In this document: in pieces, positions 1 through 12,049 of the stretch | How the letters are laid out: each line of letters opens with the position of its first letter | Numbering within the stretch: the first letter of the stretch is position 1 | Origin: Ophiura sarsii | Lineage: Eukaryota > Echinodermata > Ophiuroidea > Amphilepidida > Ophiuridae | DNA: 64,000 nt | Assembly (NCBI GenBank): GCA_035610835.1 | Contig: CM069457.1 | Coordinates: 19,021,658 to 19,085,657 of the forward strand | Reading direction: 5' to 3' | Notes under the pieces: generated by a model | Database searches by the model: none | Seen by the model: only the letters and a program-made list of their open reading frames with translations | Told to the model about the DNA's origin: nothing | Made by a program: the position numbers and the translations under genes

Positions 1-1404
1 AATAAGAATGCAGAGGAGACTAATCTCTCAGCCAATCCATTTGAGTCTGTTGACCCAGCTCCCCCATCAGCAGAGGCAAGCATTGAAGTACTGCGAGAGA
101 GACTACTTGATGAGAAGCTGACATTGTTTGATAGATACAGGGCCATGTTTGCTCTGAGGAATCACAACAATGAGCAGGCTGTCAAGGCACTGGCAGAAGG
201 TATGGTGATGTAGGTTAGGTAAACATTTTGTGTGTGCGCGTGTGGGGGGGGGGGAGGAATATCAGAGTGGTTCAGGGGAGTGTGAAGGAGAATTTTTTGT
301 TTGACAGATACTGTAAAAGTGGACATTTTTGTATGCAGCAAGCGCTAAAATGAAAATGTGTGAATATATTCATTTTGTATGTAGACCTATGTAATGTAGC
401 TCAAAATCGCAAAAATAAAAACAAGCAAATTTGTTCAAAATGTGATACACTGTCCACATGAACATTTTCACTTTTACAGTATTGGGTACAGTTTGCCCTG
501 AGGATTCACAACAATAAGAGGGTACAAGGGATGTTTGTGGGAGGGTTGGATGGAGGTGGGAGGGGAAGAAATTGATGTTAGAGGTGTTTTAGAGGGAAAG
601 TGGTGAAGGTTGAATGAGAAGTCAGCTGTTTTCCAATCAAACCAAGTGAGCAACGAAAATGTAACTGAAAAAAGATTGCTGGTTATCGAGGGTTGCCCAT
701 AACTAACCTTTCTGATGTGAGCCTAGGAATCAAATTTTCAATATATGATCGTTGAAGCAAGAGGATCAAAGAAGATGCAATTTGTAGAGTGATCATGGAG
801 ATCCAGAGACTTATCATAGTTATACTTTTCATGCGGCAGGCGTTTGCAGACAACATTCTAAAATGTTTTGAAAATGTCAACATTATTTAAATTAATTGCC
901 ATATCTGGAATCACCATGAGAAATGCATTATGGGTATGGTAAAATTAATAGCCGTGTGGAAAGTGTTAAGACTGTGCACAGAGAGGCTGATGAACAACCA
1001 ACCAATTCTCTAACATCAATTACAAATGTTCACTCAACTCTCAATTATGTTGTTTTTCGTTTCATTACCATTCAGGACTGCAATGTAGCAGCGCTCTCTT
1101 CAGGCACGAAATCGCTTACGTCCTAGGTCAGATGCAGCACAAAGCGTGCGTTCCTCAGCTCATCAAACAGCTCGAAAAACTGGACGAGGACAGCATGGTA
1201 CGGCATGAGTGCGCCGAGGCGTTAGGGTCCATCGCACAAGACGAGTGCCAGGATATACTGAAGGAGTTCGCCAAGGATGGCGCCAGGGTGGTGAGGGAAA
1301 GCTGCGAGGTGGCGCTAGACATGTGCGATTATGAACAGAGCGGGGAACTTCATTATGCCGACGGTTTGGTGAAAGTTGGTGAAGGGATCGAGACCAAGTC
1401 ATGA
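1..1404 (+). CDS. DOHH: Deoxyhypusine hydroxylase, last two coding exons (join 1-199, 1076-1404), 5' partial
   Basis: Deoxyhypusine hydroxylase is a HEAT-repeat di-iron enzyme that completes hypusine formation on eIF5A by hydroxylating deoxyhypusine. The first segment reads in frame from base 1 and contains [20 protein letters not shown], the linker between the two HEAT-repeat halves. It leaves one base (G199) before a GT donor at 200-201. The second exon starts at 1076 after TTCAG and restores a Gly codon. It then encodes [11 protein letters not shown] and [11 protein letters not shown], the two His-Glu metal-ligand motifs expected in the C-terminal half, followed by [13 protein letters not shown] and YADGL near the C-terminus. 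The stop is TGA at 1402-1404. The combined 176 residues are a little over half of the usual length of about 300, so the start codon and N-terminal half lie upstream of the window. It converges with the SLC44 gene on the other strand. Family and frame are certain; no defect is seen. Confidence 0.96.
200..1075 (+). other. DOHH last intron
   Basis: Phase-1 intron with a GT donor (GTATGG at 200-205) and a pyrimidine-rich acceptor ending TTCAG at 1075. It contains a short TA-flanked foldback MITE at 309-481 and a G-run near 245. No coding segment is seen in the rest. Confidence 0.9.
309..481. mobile_element. MITE with TACTGTAAAAGTG ends, copy 1
   Basis: The ends read ATACTGTAAAAGTGGACA and TTTTCACTTTTACAGTA, an inverted pair flanked by TA. 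Related elements with the same ends lie at 39464-39660 and 42393-42603. All share an interior with CAAAATCGC and AAAATAAAAACAAGC. There is no coding capacity. TA flanks suggest a Tc1/mariner-like mobiliser, which is inference. Confidence 0.75.
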
Positions 1405-1613
1405 TGTTTTGAGAATGGGATGGGAATAGACTTTTAAATAGTTTTAAAATCAACACTCCTTTAGGTGGATGGTGTCTTATTCTGCCATTTCAAACACATA
1501 GACATTTTGATCTAGGGCGAGGAAAAAAACCTGTTCTTCAGGGTCGACTGACCCATTTTTTTTTTTTTTAATTAAGAAAAAAAATCTCTTTTTGAAAATT
1601 AGGAAAGTTTTCA

Positions 1614-1619
1614 AATAAA
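1614..1619 (+). terminator. Candidate DOHH poly(A) signal AATAAA
   Basis: An AATAAA hexamer lies about 210 bases after the DOHH stop codon, the first such hexamer on the plus strand after it. Cleavage-site evidence is not visible, so this is only a candidate. Confidence 0.4.
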
Positions 1620-1792
1620 GATTTTTATTTTTATTTAGGAAAGTTGTTGGAATTTTTTAAAGAAAAATGCCTGACCAACTGATCCTACCTACCTGTGAGG
1701 TCTGATTGCCCGTAGAGCCAGGTTTTTGTTGTTGCCTAACACATATCTGTGTATTGACACAGGTGTGGGTTATTCCCTGTGATTGATCGTTA

Positions 1793-2136
1793 GGCAAAAA
1801 AAAAGAAAAGTTGACTTAGGGCCAGAGTCTGGGTCGGACGGTCGGTTTTTTTATTTTTTTTAAATTTCACAGGGAGATAAGTTACACAAAAACACGTTTT
1901 AAAGAGATTTTTTTTTGTTTTGATTTTGTTAATGATTTTTAAACAAGCAGATACTACTCAAAAACACGTTTTCATCTTTCTTTATTGTTGTGTGCTTCTC
2001 TCAATTTTTTTTAAAACAATTTTAACTTTTTGTGCGTCTTTTTTTTTGAAAAAAAAAAAAAAAAAAAAATAGCGACCCTAGACTTCCGAAAATTCGGGTC
2101 GGTCAGAAAGGGCAAGTCAACTTTTTTTTTTGTGCC
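1793..2136. mobile_element. Foldback MITE with GGCAAAAAAAA / TTTTTTGTGCC ends
   Basis: The left end has GGCAAAA, GTTGACTT and GGGTCGGACGGTCGG. The right end carries the inverse order: GGGTCGGTC, then AAGTCAAC, then TTTTGTGCC. The interior is A/T-rich. TTAGGC at the left and GCCTTA at the right resemble the ends of other elements here (41594-41914, 60476-60803). Confidence 0.55.
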
Positions 2137-2951
2137 TTATAGTAACTGTGGCATAATTCTGTTATACCCTTCACACCAACATCGGATAGTATGCGTCGTT
2201 CTTAAAAATCATGCACTATGAATACCCCTGTGAAGGATATAACAGAAGTACTCTGTAACTGTTATTGCCAAAGAACAATCGATCATCCAAAGATTGATCG
2301 TTGGTTTGGTGTGAAAGGCTTACTAAGTCTTGACTGCTGATTGGAAAGTGGTGTAGTGGTGTGCCAGGGGAGGGGGTTGTTAGGCGTTTGCCCCAAAAAT
2401 ATTCCCCCCTTCCCCCAAAAAAACAAACAAAGAAAAGTTAAAATTGACAATATTTGTGCGCATTTTTCTCACCAAATTAGGTTGAACTAGACCAAATGTT
2501 AGCCTAAAACAGCTACATTTTGCACGCATTTTCATACCCATTTAATTAGAATGTTGACAATTTTAGCGTAAAATGAAAGATTTGCACACAAATCTGTTCT
2601 TCATGCCCCCCCCCCCCAATTTTTTTTTTTATCATGCTGGTGCTGCCACTGTTGATAGATGTGGTTTTGGCCCTTGAACATGTTTAGAGCAGACTGCCCA
2701 AAGGTTATACATAACATTTAAGAAGTATTACGTTATACATGCTGAAGGGCCAGATGAAGATACAAGGTTTTGACAGAACAGAGATAATACGGAATATGCA
2801 ATGAACCAAACAGTATGGTATTTAACAATTGATTTGTTAGTCATACTTGGGGGTAGGAAAAAATGCAATCTCGTTTTTTTTACCTACACCCTACATACTT
2901 GATGTTGAGGTAAAGCTGTAGGTTAAAGCCACTATTCTTCTTACGGTGTTA

Positions 2952-3110
2952 CAGTGGCGTAGCCAGAGGGGGGCAGGGGGTGGCATTCCCCCCAATATAG
3001 CATTTGTGTCTGTCGAAATTGGCACTGTCGGTTGAGATTGGACTGTCGCCCGATTGGCACTGTCGGTTTAGATTGGCACTGTCAGTTATCGAATGCTCTC
3101 TTTATCGCGT
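2952..3110. mobile_element. Truncated hAT-type MITE end (CAGTGGCGTAGCCAG)
   Basis: CAGTGGCGTAGCCAGAGGGG begins an element of the same type as the complete copies at 53770-54019 and 59558-59863. Repeats of GGCACTGTCGGTT follow. No matching right end is found, so the copy appears truncated; its right limit is approximate. Confidence 0.55.
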
Positions 3111-3263
3111 CGGATTGGGGAAACCATGTCAAACCCCTGGATTTTAACAAAGACGAGGAGAGGGGAAAGAGGAATGAGGGAGATGAACAAGTAAATTGCC
3201 GCTTTGGCAAAAGGATGTATCTTAGATGTACTTTCCTAATGATATACTTCCTTTTAACATAGA

Positions 3264-4128
3264 TTGTGTTCACTCATTGCCCTCATTGATTACTCAGTAT
3301 TAGGCTGTAATCTTCGGATATGTGCCACTTTTAGGGGGGAAAAAGCTTTTTGGGGAATGTGTCATTTTCATCTTTAAACATTTCGTATATGGATTTGGTG
3401 TTTGTACAAGCTTCAAGATAACTAAATAAGCTTTCGTATGTAGTTTGTTTGGTCAAATTTGCTTGAGTCTATCCAGAGATATGCTTGTTTGACCATGAGC
3501 AAACAATATCAAAACTCTGCCGGTTTTTTGAAAGAAATCATCAAGGTAATTCAGTCATCTTGAAGCTCATATGAACATCAATTAGTAAATACTGAATATT
3601 AAATGAGACAAATGACTCTTTCCACAAGCATTTTTTTCCTGAAAAAGTGGCACAACCCGTTTTTAAGTACTCGTGATTGATCAAGCATATCATTGGATTG
3701 GGAAGAGCAATTACAATCATACTAACTAAATTGTCTTTAAAATTATATAAATATTACAGCCAAATACTGACACTGCAAATTATGAGCGTTTACTTTTGGA
3801 CAAAATAAAAGTAAACTCAAAAGTAAACGCAATACTAAACACTTATGTGAGCCCAACAACAAGCTCTGTTTTCCACCCAGCCTCTAATCAACAACTGTCC
3901 CATTATATCACAGATGGTGGAAACATATGTGATAATATTCACTCACTTGGAGTGTGCGTTGAGGTCAATTGGGTGCAAAATGCAAGAAATGTTTAGTTTT
4001 GCGTTTACTTTTACGTTAACTTTTGTGTTTAGAATTGCGTTTACTTTTTAGTTTACTTTTAGTTTGTCCAAAAGTAAACGCTCATAATTTGCAGTGTGAG
4101 TAATCAATGAGGGCAATGACATGGAACA
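3264..4128. repeat. Nested foldback structure
   Basis: Outer arms: CATTGCCCTCATTGATTACT near 3274 and its inverse AGTAATCAATGAGGGCAATG near 4099. Nested at the right side is a second foldback, 3770-4096, with ends ACTGCAAATTATGAGCGTTT and AAACGCTCATAATTTGCAGT. It has internal short repeats of AAGTAAACGC in both orientations. Between them, GTGCCACTTTT at about 3320 and AAAAAGTGGCAC at about 3643 form another inverted pair. The structure looks like MITEs inserted into one another. Confidence 0.65.
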
Positions 4129-5227
4129 CATGCACCCTTTTTTGTGGACACCCTCAGGCTTCTCGTGACATTGCGTTTTCGCGTCTTGGGACGCAATATT
4201 TTTGCTAAAAACGCAGTACATTTTAAACTGGACTCTTTATTGCGTCCAGCTAGACGCAATAATGTTTAATGGTGTGTCAAGATAATTTTGCACGTGTAAG
4301 CTCACAAGTATCAGTTTTCGTGACAATCCGAATCAAAGTATTGATTGATAGGGATAGGTTAATTACAGGTAACATTTGAAAGTCATGACGGGTGTTGATG
4401 AGCCAGGCTCATCAGGGATTTTTGACTTGGACCCCATAATTTCTTCTCGGACCCCATAATTCTGAGAATTGGTAGATTATGGGGTCCAGTGGACCCCATA
4501 ATATTTGTACCTAACGAGAAGCCTGGACACCCTGTATATCTGGGACACACAGTTCAAATGAGGACTGAGTGAAATGGTTCACCTTTTATTCACTTATCAG
4601 ATTACAGGTTGTACAATACTGAACAACATAATAACTCATTCTGTTAAATTATCAAGTAAAATGTCCAGTATTTTATTGTATCAACCAACGCAGAACAAAC
4701 AGTTATAAAGTATCAAAATACAGAATTGAAAATATAATTATGAATAAGGCAGAAGATTACAGAAATTCATAATAATGGCAAAAATATCAGATCAGATGTA
4801 GTAAATAAAAGTTATAAAAAAAATAGACAATCATTAATCTCATTACGTTATTTGTAGGTGTGTTCCCCGTGTGTTTGAAGAAACACATACCAGGTAATAA
4901 ACGGATACGATGTATTCAAAATGGAAAGAATTGAATGATTTTCAAATCCGAGGGTGTTATTTATTTAAAGCAATATCATGGGGTTTTTTTTTCAAATTTT
5001 AACTGTAGCGACCTAATTGCATTTGTTTGATCAGTAACGACTTGGATCGTTTTACCTTAGTATGTAAGGCCCATACACGTTAACCTCTACTGGGGTATAT
5101 AAATATATTACACTGCAAATAAAACCATAAATAAAGTAATAATTAGTGTAGCAAACAAAAATATATAAACTCTACATTTCATTAAATTAAACAGAAAAGA
5201 AAAGCACCTGTTACACCATGTATTAAA

Positions 5228-5405
5228 GGTATATGTTCTGATTGCTGGCCAGATTTTTCAACTTGATGTTTTCTATTTTACATGAAAGGTCATCCTTAAA
5301 ATTGTCGCATTCCAAAGTTCGAGTTGCATAACTCCAATGGTTCTTATTTCAGAAGCACAAAGTCACAAGAAATTTGCCCATTGAGAAGTACACAAACTAG
5401 CAGGT
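5228..5405. repeat. Dispersed repeat, uninterrupted copy
   Basis: This segment (GATTGCTGGCC ... CAACTTGATGTTTTCTATTT ... GAGTTGCATAACTCC ... AGAAGCACAA) matches the two flanks of the MITE at 56137-56514, that is 56080-56136 plus 56520-56640. It therefore serves as the uninterrupted version of that locus. Confidence 0.7.
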
Positions 5406-8400
5406 GGTTAACCACCTTTGGCAGTAATTCACCAGTCCCACATTTTAGCCTATGATTTCTAGATGGAACATTTCTAGCCCATAAGATTTTACTGACATAA
5501 TGAGAAAAATATGAGGATTCTTCTGATATCAAAATATCTTGATGTGAAAAAAAAAAATAGCCCCCAAAAGTGATCGGAACATAAACCTTTAATTTGTATT
5601 CCACAAAAGCAAGCACACATGATCTGCGTCTCAAAAAAGGGGTAGCTAAATCACATACTGAATGATGGATGAACTCTGCAACAACTACGACCCTTCAAGA
5701 TGTTGGTATTATGCCCCTTTGACCTAACATATCTTGGCAACCGAATGTCCGATTGAAATAACATTTTCAGTTCCAGAATTGTCAGACCAAGGGCTACAAC
5801 ATATGTGACCAGTCGCGTCAAAAAGGACATGTTGTTGGCAAACACTGTTCTGAGATAGAGGCCAATATATTTGGTGAAATATAAAGAAAATAATAGAAAT
5901 AAATATGCTTCTTTAACTCATATCGTGTGATGAAAAAGTCCGATCACCTTCATCATGGTATCATTTTCAAGCTTAAAATGTGTTCTTTCAAGGGATGACA
6001 ATAACTCAGAATTGACTCATGCCACCAACATGTCCATTTTGATGTGATGGGTCACATATTTGATTTTAAACGAAATCTAAATTTTGACCTCGGCCAATAG
6101 AGCCACTTTAAAATTAACTAAAATTGATCTGAAATGTCTTATGTCTGACCAAATTAAGATAATTTCAGGCAATTTTAATATCAAACACCAATTCTTGTCA
6201 AACAATGTTGATGCTGGTGCTACCACTGCATCTTGTCAGCCAAGCGTAATTTGAGGTATAGATCAAAGTAGATTTTCAAAACTAAAAATATACCCATTTT
6301 CCCCTCATATTTTCGGTAGTATCCCTTCATTTGTCAAAAATGAAGGTATCATTGGAAAGATTGTTCTAAACTTTCAGATATTATTTGTCAGAAATGGCTA
6401 TACTCTGTTGCATTTTTGACAGTGAATCTTTTTTCTCAAAATGTTACATTTGATAAATACAAGTCAACTTAGCATGTTGGAGCCAAATTTGCACAAAAAT
6501 TGATTAAAGCACTTTTGGTGTTAAATTTGACCTAAAATCTGAAAGGTCAAATTTCTAGGGAAAGTTGTATATCCATAAGTTAAGTAAAGCTTTTCCAAAA
6601 CTTGCAAAAATGCAGCAACATTTTGTGCTATATTCTTAAAATATTTCCTATACTATCCAATAAAAATTTGATAAATGGTATAAGAATTATTGGCAAGTAC
6701 AAAAAACAACAGTAAATTATTGTCCATAACCTATGATGTAGACAACTTATCAATGGTGTTCAGCCATAAAATTGTTCATTCTTAATTTACCATCATGTTC
6801 CAAGCTCAAATATTATACAATGCCAAGGAAGGATATATACAATTACAACACATACAATACATAAACATTGGAAGCATATATATACAATATCGTTGTCATA
6901 TTTGTTACAATAAAATTATTTTCTTGCACAGTGTAACTCTTTTCTCAGAAATTTTGTAAAAATGTGATTAATTGTTAAGATCCCTGCAGTAATGTAATGA
7001 AAAATAATTGTCTGTTAGGCCATTATTGGCATGCAGACTATCAGACTATTTGCTTATAAGCTTATAGCCCATATTCAAATATATTCCTGGCTCAATTTTA
7101 GTTCCGGACCAAGTTCTGCTCCAGAAGGACCTGTTTACTTGATTATATATTTTTTTAATTGAATATAAAAATAAAACACCTCGAAATAGAAAAGTCCTTA
7201 ACATTTGAGTTTACTCCTGAAATTTCTTATCACATTTTAGCAGTAAATATTAAAACAAGAATTTTAGGTACTTTCTTATATAGGACTAAATCCTAGGACT
7301 AACTGTTAAACCAGGACAATTTTAGGTGAATACGAGCCATTATAAGAGTTTGTTGATAAGCCAAGTTGTGTAGCCAGCCATCTTAATTTGAGGGAGCATA
7401 ACTAAATTTCCATCCATAACTGCCGCCTGGAAAATGCTCTAAGCTAGCTAGAGGTGTATTAGAAAATGAATATCTACAGCAAATCACTACCAAAACAGGT
7501 CAGTAAATGCATGGGTATTCAGGGGAAACATTTCACAACCAGCGATCGATGCGGTAAAACAAGCTCTATAAAGGGCAACATTGTGGTAAGTGAATTTTGT
7601 CCAAAATATTTCTGAAGGGGCACTATGCCCTTCCCTCCATCTCTACAGTCTGCATGGCTACACCACTTGATAGATTATACAACAATTAATGTTCATAAAC
7701 CTGTTCGTGAGTGTTAACATTTTGTTAAGTCACATAATTAATTGGCATTTTTCTACTTGGCAACAACAGGTTAGACCTGATTTCTAAATTTACTTTCATA
7801 TTGATATTTAAATTTTGCTACATGCTATTACAATCTAATGCAGTGGTATATATTTGATAACATAAATTTGCTACATGGCCTTAGCTATACAGTGCTAAAC
7901 ATTTGTTATTCATGATAGCATTCGCAACTCTTGGTTGTTTAGGCATTAGCAATGTTTTGATATATTTGATTTTTAGAGTTATAGCTCTAAATTTCAATCC
8001 CTTGGCCCAAAATGAAAGGGTTTTCCCAAACATCTTTCCTAAATGATAAAATTTAGCTTCAATGATTTTCCTGATTTTATTTTTGATGTTCCAACAGATT
8101 TTGCAATAAAAAGTATCTCAATCAAATTGCATAATGTAAAAAAATCAATTATTGCATAATAATTTTGAATTCAGGTACAATGAAATGTTCGACATGTTGT
8201 CAAAAATATGGCAAGTTTTTGTGGTATAAATATCAAAAATACAATCAGAACAATCCTGATAAACACTTGCCCTATCTGATCAGCACCAAATAAGCAAGTC
8301 TACTATTTCTGACCCAACATGAGTAAATGAGGCAGAATGCGGCACTGTGAATTTGATTTAAGAGCACAAATGTGGGACAAGGTCATAATAAGTCAAATTC

Positions 8401-10592
8401 ATAAAGGTCTTATTTCTGATCTTTGATACATCTTGTATACAGCCAAAGACTCAAATTTATGAAAAGGAAAAGTTAAACTACATTTTGAGGGATTTAACTT
8501 TCATTTACTCCATTGATTTGTCAACAAAACCAAAACATTAAATGACCATATCTTGACAATTTGTATTTGATGTTTTGAAACAAGTGATTTTCAATAATCT
8601 GTAGCTTTAGTTAGTAATGTAATATAACACTGACTTTGGTACCAAAATGGTCCTTAACTTGTACATATTACCAATATATAAATAGCTCAATATTCATATT
8701 TCCCTCGTTGTGCCTCATTCACTTGTGATGGTTACATTTTGTTTGAGTAGTGCAAGCGCAGCCCAGTTTGCTAATATCGTCAATATATACATTACATACA
8801 CCTTACAAATATTGTACATCTTTTAAATAGCCTATGCTTAAGCATCGCTTATTACACTGATAAATTGTTGCACTATAAATACTACTAGGACTATATATAA
8901 ACACTGATGCATGCATGTAATAGATACATTACATAAATATGCTATATTACATGTATACTCCACACAAATAAAATCAGAAAGCTAATAATCCTTTTACAAG
9001 TATCGACCAGAAAATGAAAGTGATATTTTCAATTAAATGTTGACAAAGTTTGTCTTTGCTTATTGTCTGAACTTTACTACTGTTTAGTCTTTTCCAAATT
9101 GGCGAGACTCATTACAGAAGCTAATTAATACAGAAGAGCATGGGCAAGCATGAATGCAACTGGCGCACTTTGCATCACATGCATGAAAAAATTATTTCAC
9201 ACACTTTTTGCAACTGACGTAACTAAAATTTCGAATAATGGGCATCTCCAAATCTTGCATATGTTAATGTTTTTAGAACTGATTTAATAGTTATACCAAC
9301 AACTGTAAAACACAATAATTTCACAGATACTTTATTTTTGTGAATTTAAAATTACTGCCATTTTAGCGGGCATTTAATTTTGCGAATCTGGAAATGTCAC
9401 TGTTACTTTCAATGCAAAGTTGTCAGTTTCGTGGGTATTTAATTTTGCAAATCCACATCCCTCGCAAAATTCACGAAATTAAATCCCTCATGAATTTAAA
9501 CGGTTTTACAGTATTAACATAGTTTGAATGAATGCTCTACAATAGCATACACAAATGCAGCCATGTGTATCGCAATGTTGTGATTTCATTTGCTTGGAGT
9601 TTATTACAGTTACAGACAGAAGTATAGGATTGACGCGAATAGAGCTTCTATACTTTAGTAGCTTGATGTTCTGATCCTAGCAAAACCATTCCTTAGGGCT
9701 TAGGCAATGGACAGAATCGAAGGAAAACAATGGGAAGGAAATGACAAAATTGTTTATAGCTTACACATTTTACGTATTTTAAATACAATAACATTAAAAA
9801 AAATGTAATGCGATCTGTGAAAACCCGCAACATGTTGAAAGCTGAATCTGTGCTGATTACAGAACTGTTTCGATCATTTTTCTACGATCACTACAAAAAA
9901 AGTTATGAGTGAATGCTGATTGTGATGTCATAAAAAGCTACAAAACAAGAAATCATGAAAACAGGCCATAAAAGATACATAGTTCAATAGAATAACATTA
10001 TAAGGCTACTTAGAAAAGTGACTTAAGTAAGTTTTGAAGGTGAAATTTCATAAAAGGTGATGACACAAAGTAATACAAATTAATTTTCTAAACAAAATCT
10101 AAAAAAAAAAAATTATTTTATTTTTTATTTTACCCATAATCACTATTTCACATTTTGCGACATCCGACAGGTTTTCACAGATCACATCACAAATGTGCTA
10201 TCAAAATCAGCATCGATGGGTCAAACACATACATGTACATACTATAATTCAATGCATATATAAACATTCTTGGGCAGATCACAATTTAGTGATTTTATTG
10301 AATGAGGTGAAAACAAAATAACTGACATTCTCTGTAGATTAATGACATACATGAAAACCCACGTAACAAGATCAAGCGAAATGAGTCGCATGTCGGCAGA
10401 TTTGAATTTTGATATTTGTCTATTATTCAAAGGCAGGTGAAAACTGCTACAGTATGGTCCAAACCCCACTAAACTAAAATTCCAGAAATTTCACAAATTT
10501 ACAACTTATTGAACCAAACTTATAGATCTATTGGCAGCAAAAATTTGGTTTTGAAATAATTGACTGTACCTTAAATTTGATGCAGCACATCA

Positions 10593-10614
10593 AGGGGGGG
10601 GGGGGGGGGGGGGG
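10593..10614 (+). repeat. Poly-G run
   Basis: An uninterrupted run of about 22 G. Runs of similar length occur near 13105, 26752, 36280, 38830, 53680 and 53945, mostly inside hAT-type or similar elements. Lengths of such runs are prone to assembly error. Confidence 0.85.
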
Positions 10615-11033
10615 CTGCGGCTGTGTGTTTTTCAAGATATAGATGAAAACAGACAGAAAAAATAAAGAAAAATATCATAAGAAATTAGGGAGTCATTTTC
10701 ACTGGTAAAATATGAATGCCTTGATCAATTTTGATAAATTTGCTGCCATTTTAAAGCTTAGAAAATGCTCTGAGAGCACACATACTAAACTAAAAATTGA
10801 CTTCACCTGCAAAGTACCCCCTTTTGATGTGCTGAATCACAAATTGGGTAGTTTTACTGGTACCAAGTGATGGTTATCATTGTACTTTGGTTCCCCATTC
10901 ACACAACAACCTCATAAAATCATGCCAAGCATTGGTACTTGTAGTCAAGTCTTGTTGATGTAGTCAAGTCCTGTTGAATCCTGACTAACATCCCCTGTGC
11001 CTGTGCATACGCCCTCAACGGATATGTTTGAAT

Positions 11034-11836
11034 CTGCAGAGATAAGAAAACAAAATTTCCTTTTAAATGGATATGCACAAAGAGAATGGAATAGAAATAG
11101 AAAAGCCAAGTACCGTATTATCCAGGGCGGTTAGCAGAGTCATTTTGGGTGGGCGCTTATTATGTTACCTTTTTTAAACTCATTTATCATACTAAATACA
11201 ATGTACAAGTGGTAATTTGAGAAGGCTGACCACTTGACGTACTAACGAAAATGTACAATTGGTAATTTCAGGAGACTGACCATTTCATGTACTAAATGAA
11301 ATATATGTACAAGTGGTCACTTGAGGAAGATGATGATCATTTGAAAAGGTGGGCGCTTATAAGGGATTGTTTGTTGGTAGTCATTGAGAAAAACAGGGGT
11401 GGGCGCTTATAAGGTCCTGGGCGCTTAATAGGGATAATACGGTACAGGTAAAAATAAGTGACAACTTCTAATGCTTTCCTTTGTTTTCTAATTTGGAAAA
11501 TTGTATGTAACTTAAAAACTAGAATTTCCAAAAATGGTGTTTTCAATTGACAAAAAAAATCTGTAAATACAAAAATGTCTTTTTGGGGAAAAAAATCAAA
11601 CTTGGCATATCTTCTTTATACATCCTCTGCTATTTTGAAGCAAATCAATGCCGGTCACCATAGCCGAGTAAGAGGAAGCTTTGAAATAATACACATTTGT
11701 TGTTATTTCCTTGAAACTTCTATTCTTTTTTATATAAGAAGAAAAAACACTCAGACATTCGACCAAGTGACCCTACTTATAAGGTACATTTGCCTGAACA
11801 ACTGGGTTTTCTTTACCCCTATGACCTGATACTTAC
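11034..11836 (-). other. Possible SLC44 3' UTR intron
   Basis: On the minus strand the last coding exon is followed, 42 bases after the stop, by a strong donor GTAAGT (complement of 11831-11836). A pyrimidine-rich acceptor CTTATCTCTGCAG ends at 11034. If used, this is an 803-base intron in the 3' UTR, and the terminal exon starts at 11033 and runs to lower coordinates. The MITE at 11111-11444 lies inside it. Inferred from splice signals only. Confidence 0.45.
11111..11444. mobile_element. MITE with TACCGTATTATCC ends
   Basis: Perfect 13-base terminal inverted repeats TACCGTATTATCC and GGATAATACGGTA enclose 334 bases. Inside, GTGGGCGCTTATAAGG recurs and a loosely repeated unit with ACAAGTGGTAATTTGAG occurs three times. 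The duplicated TA suggests TA-specific insertion. No coding sequence. Confidence 0.75.
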
Positions 11837-12049
11837 ATTTCCCATTAGCTGTTCACAGTACCGCTCATCTCCAACCATTTACTTGCCATCAACCTCATCT
11901 CCACCTCCTTCTTCATGTTTAGGTGACGATTTCTCTGGGCTTTCGTTGAGACGCACCGCCTCTGGACTCGCGGCGTCAGCTGCGTCGGCTCCGTTTTCTT
12001 TGGCTTTCTTCTTTCGGTTCATTTTCTTGCTGCTGTTACTCAAAAATTC
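11837..12049 (-). CDS. SLC44 exon 16, last coding exon (coding 11879-12049)
   Basis: Encodes [20 protein letters not shown], then an acidic, Ala/Ser-rich tail ending DEVDGK; stop TAA at 11881-11879. The tail is a soluble cytosolic C-terminus without family-wide conservation. Acceptor ATTTCAG. A strong donor GTAAGT follows 42 bases after the stop, so the 3' UTR may be spliced. That distance is short enough to escape nonsense-mediated decay by the usual 50-55 base rule. Confidence 0.9.

Larger units (their letters stand above)
1405..11032. other. Convergent intergenic region and possible long SLC44 3' UTR, no gene seen
   Basis: About 9.6 kb of AT-rich DNA between the 3' ends of DOHH (plus) and the SLC44 gene (minus). 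No ORF looks coding. The section contains foldback repeats at 1793-2136 and 3264-4128, a truncated hAT-type end near 2952, a dispersed repeat at 5228-5405 and a G-run at 10593-10614. From about 4550 to 10600 there is plain low-complexity AT-rich sequence. Part of it may be the 3' UTR of the SLC44 gene, since AATAAA hexamers occur on the minus strand (for example complement of 4585-4590), but nothing fixes the end. Confidence 0.6.

Noticed and set aside
10900..11033. Alternative C-terminal exon after exon 15 (IQTYPLRAYAQ... or SNISVEGVCTG...)
   Set aside because: The open frames are short, and the more coding-like one has the wrong phase for exon 15. A 3' UTR exon is the simpler reading.
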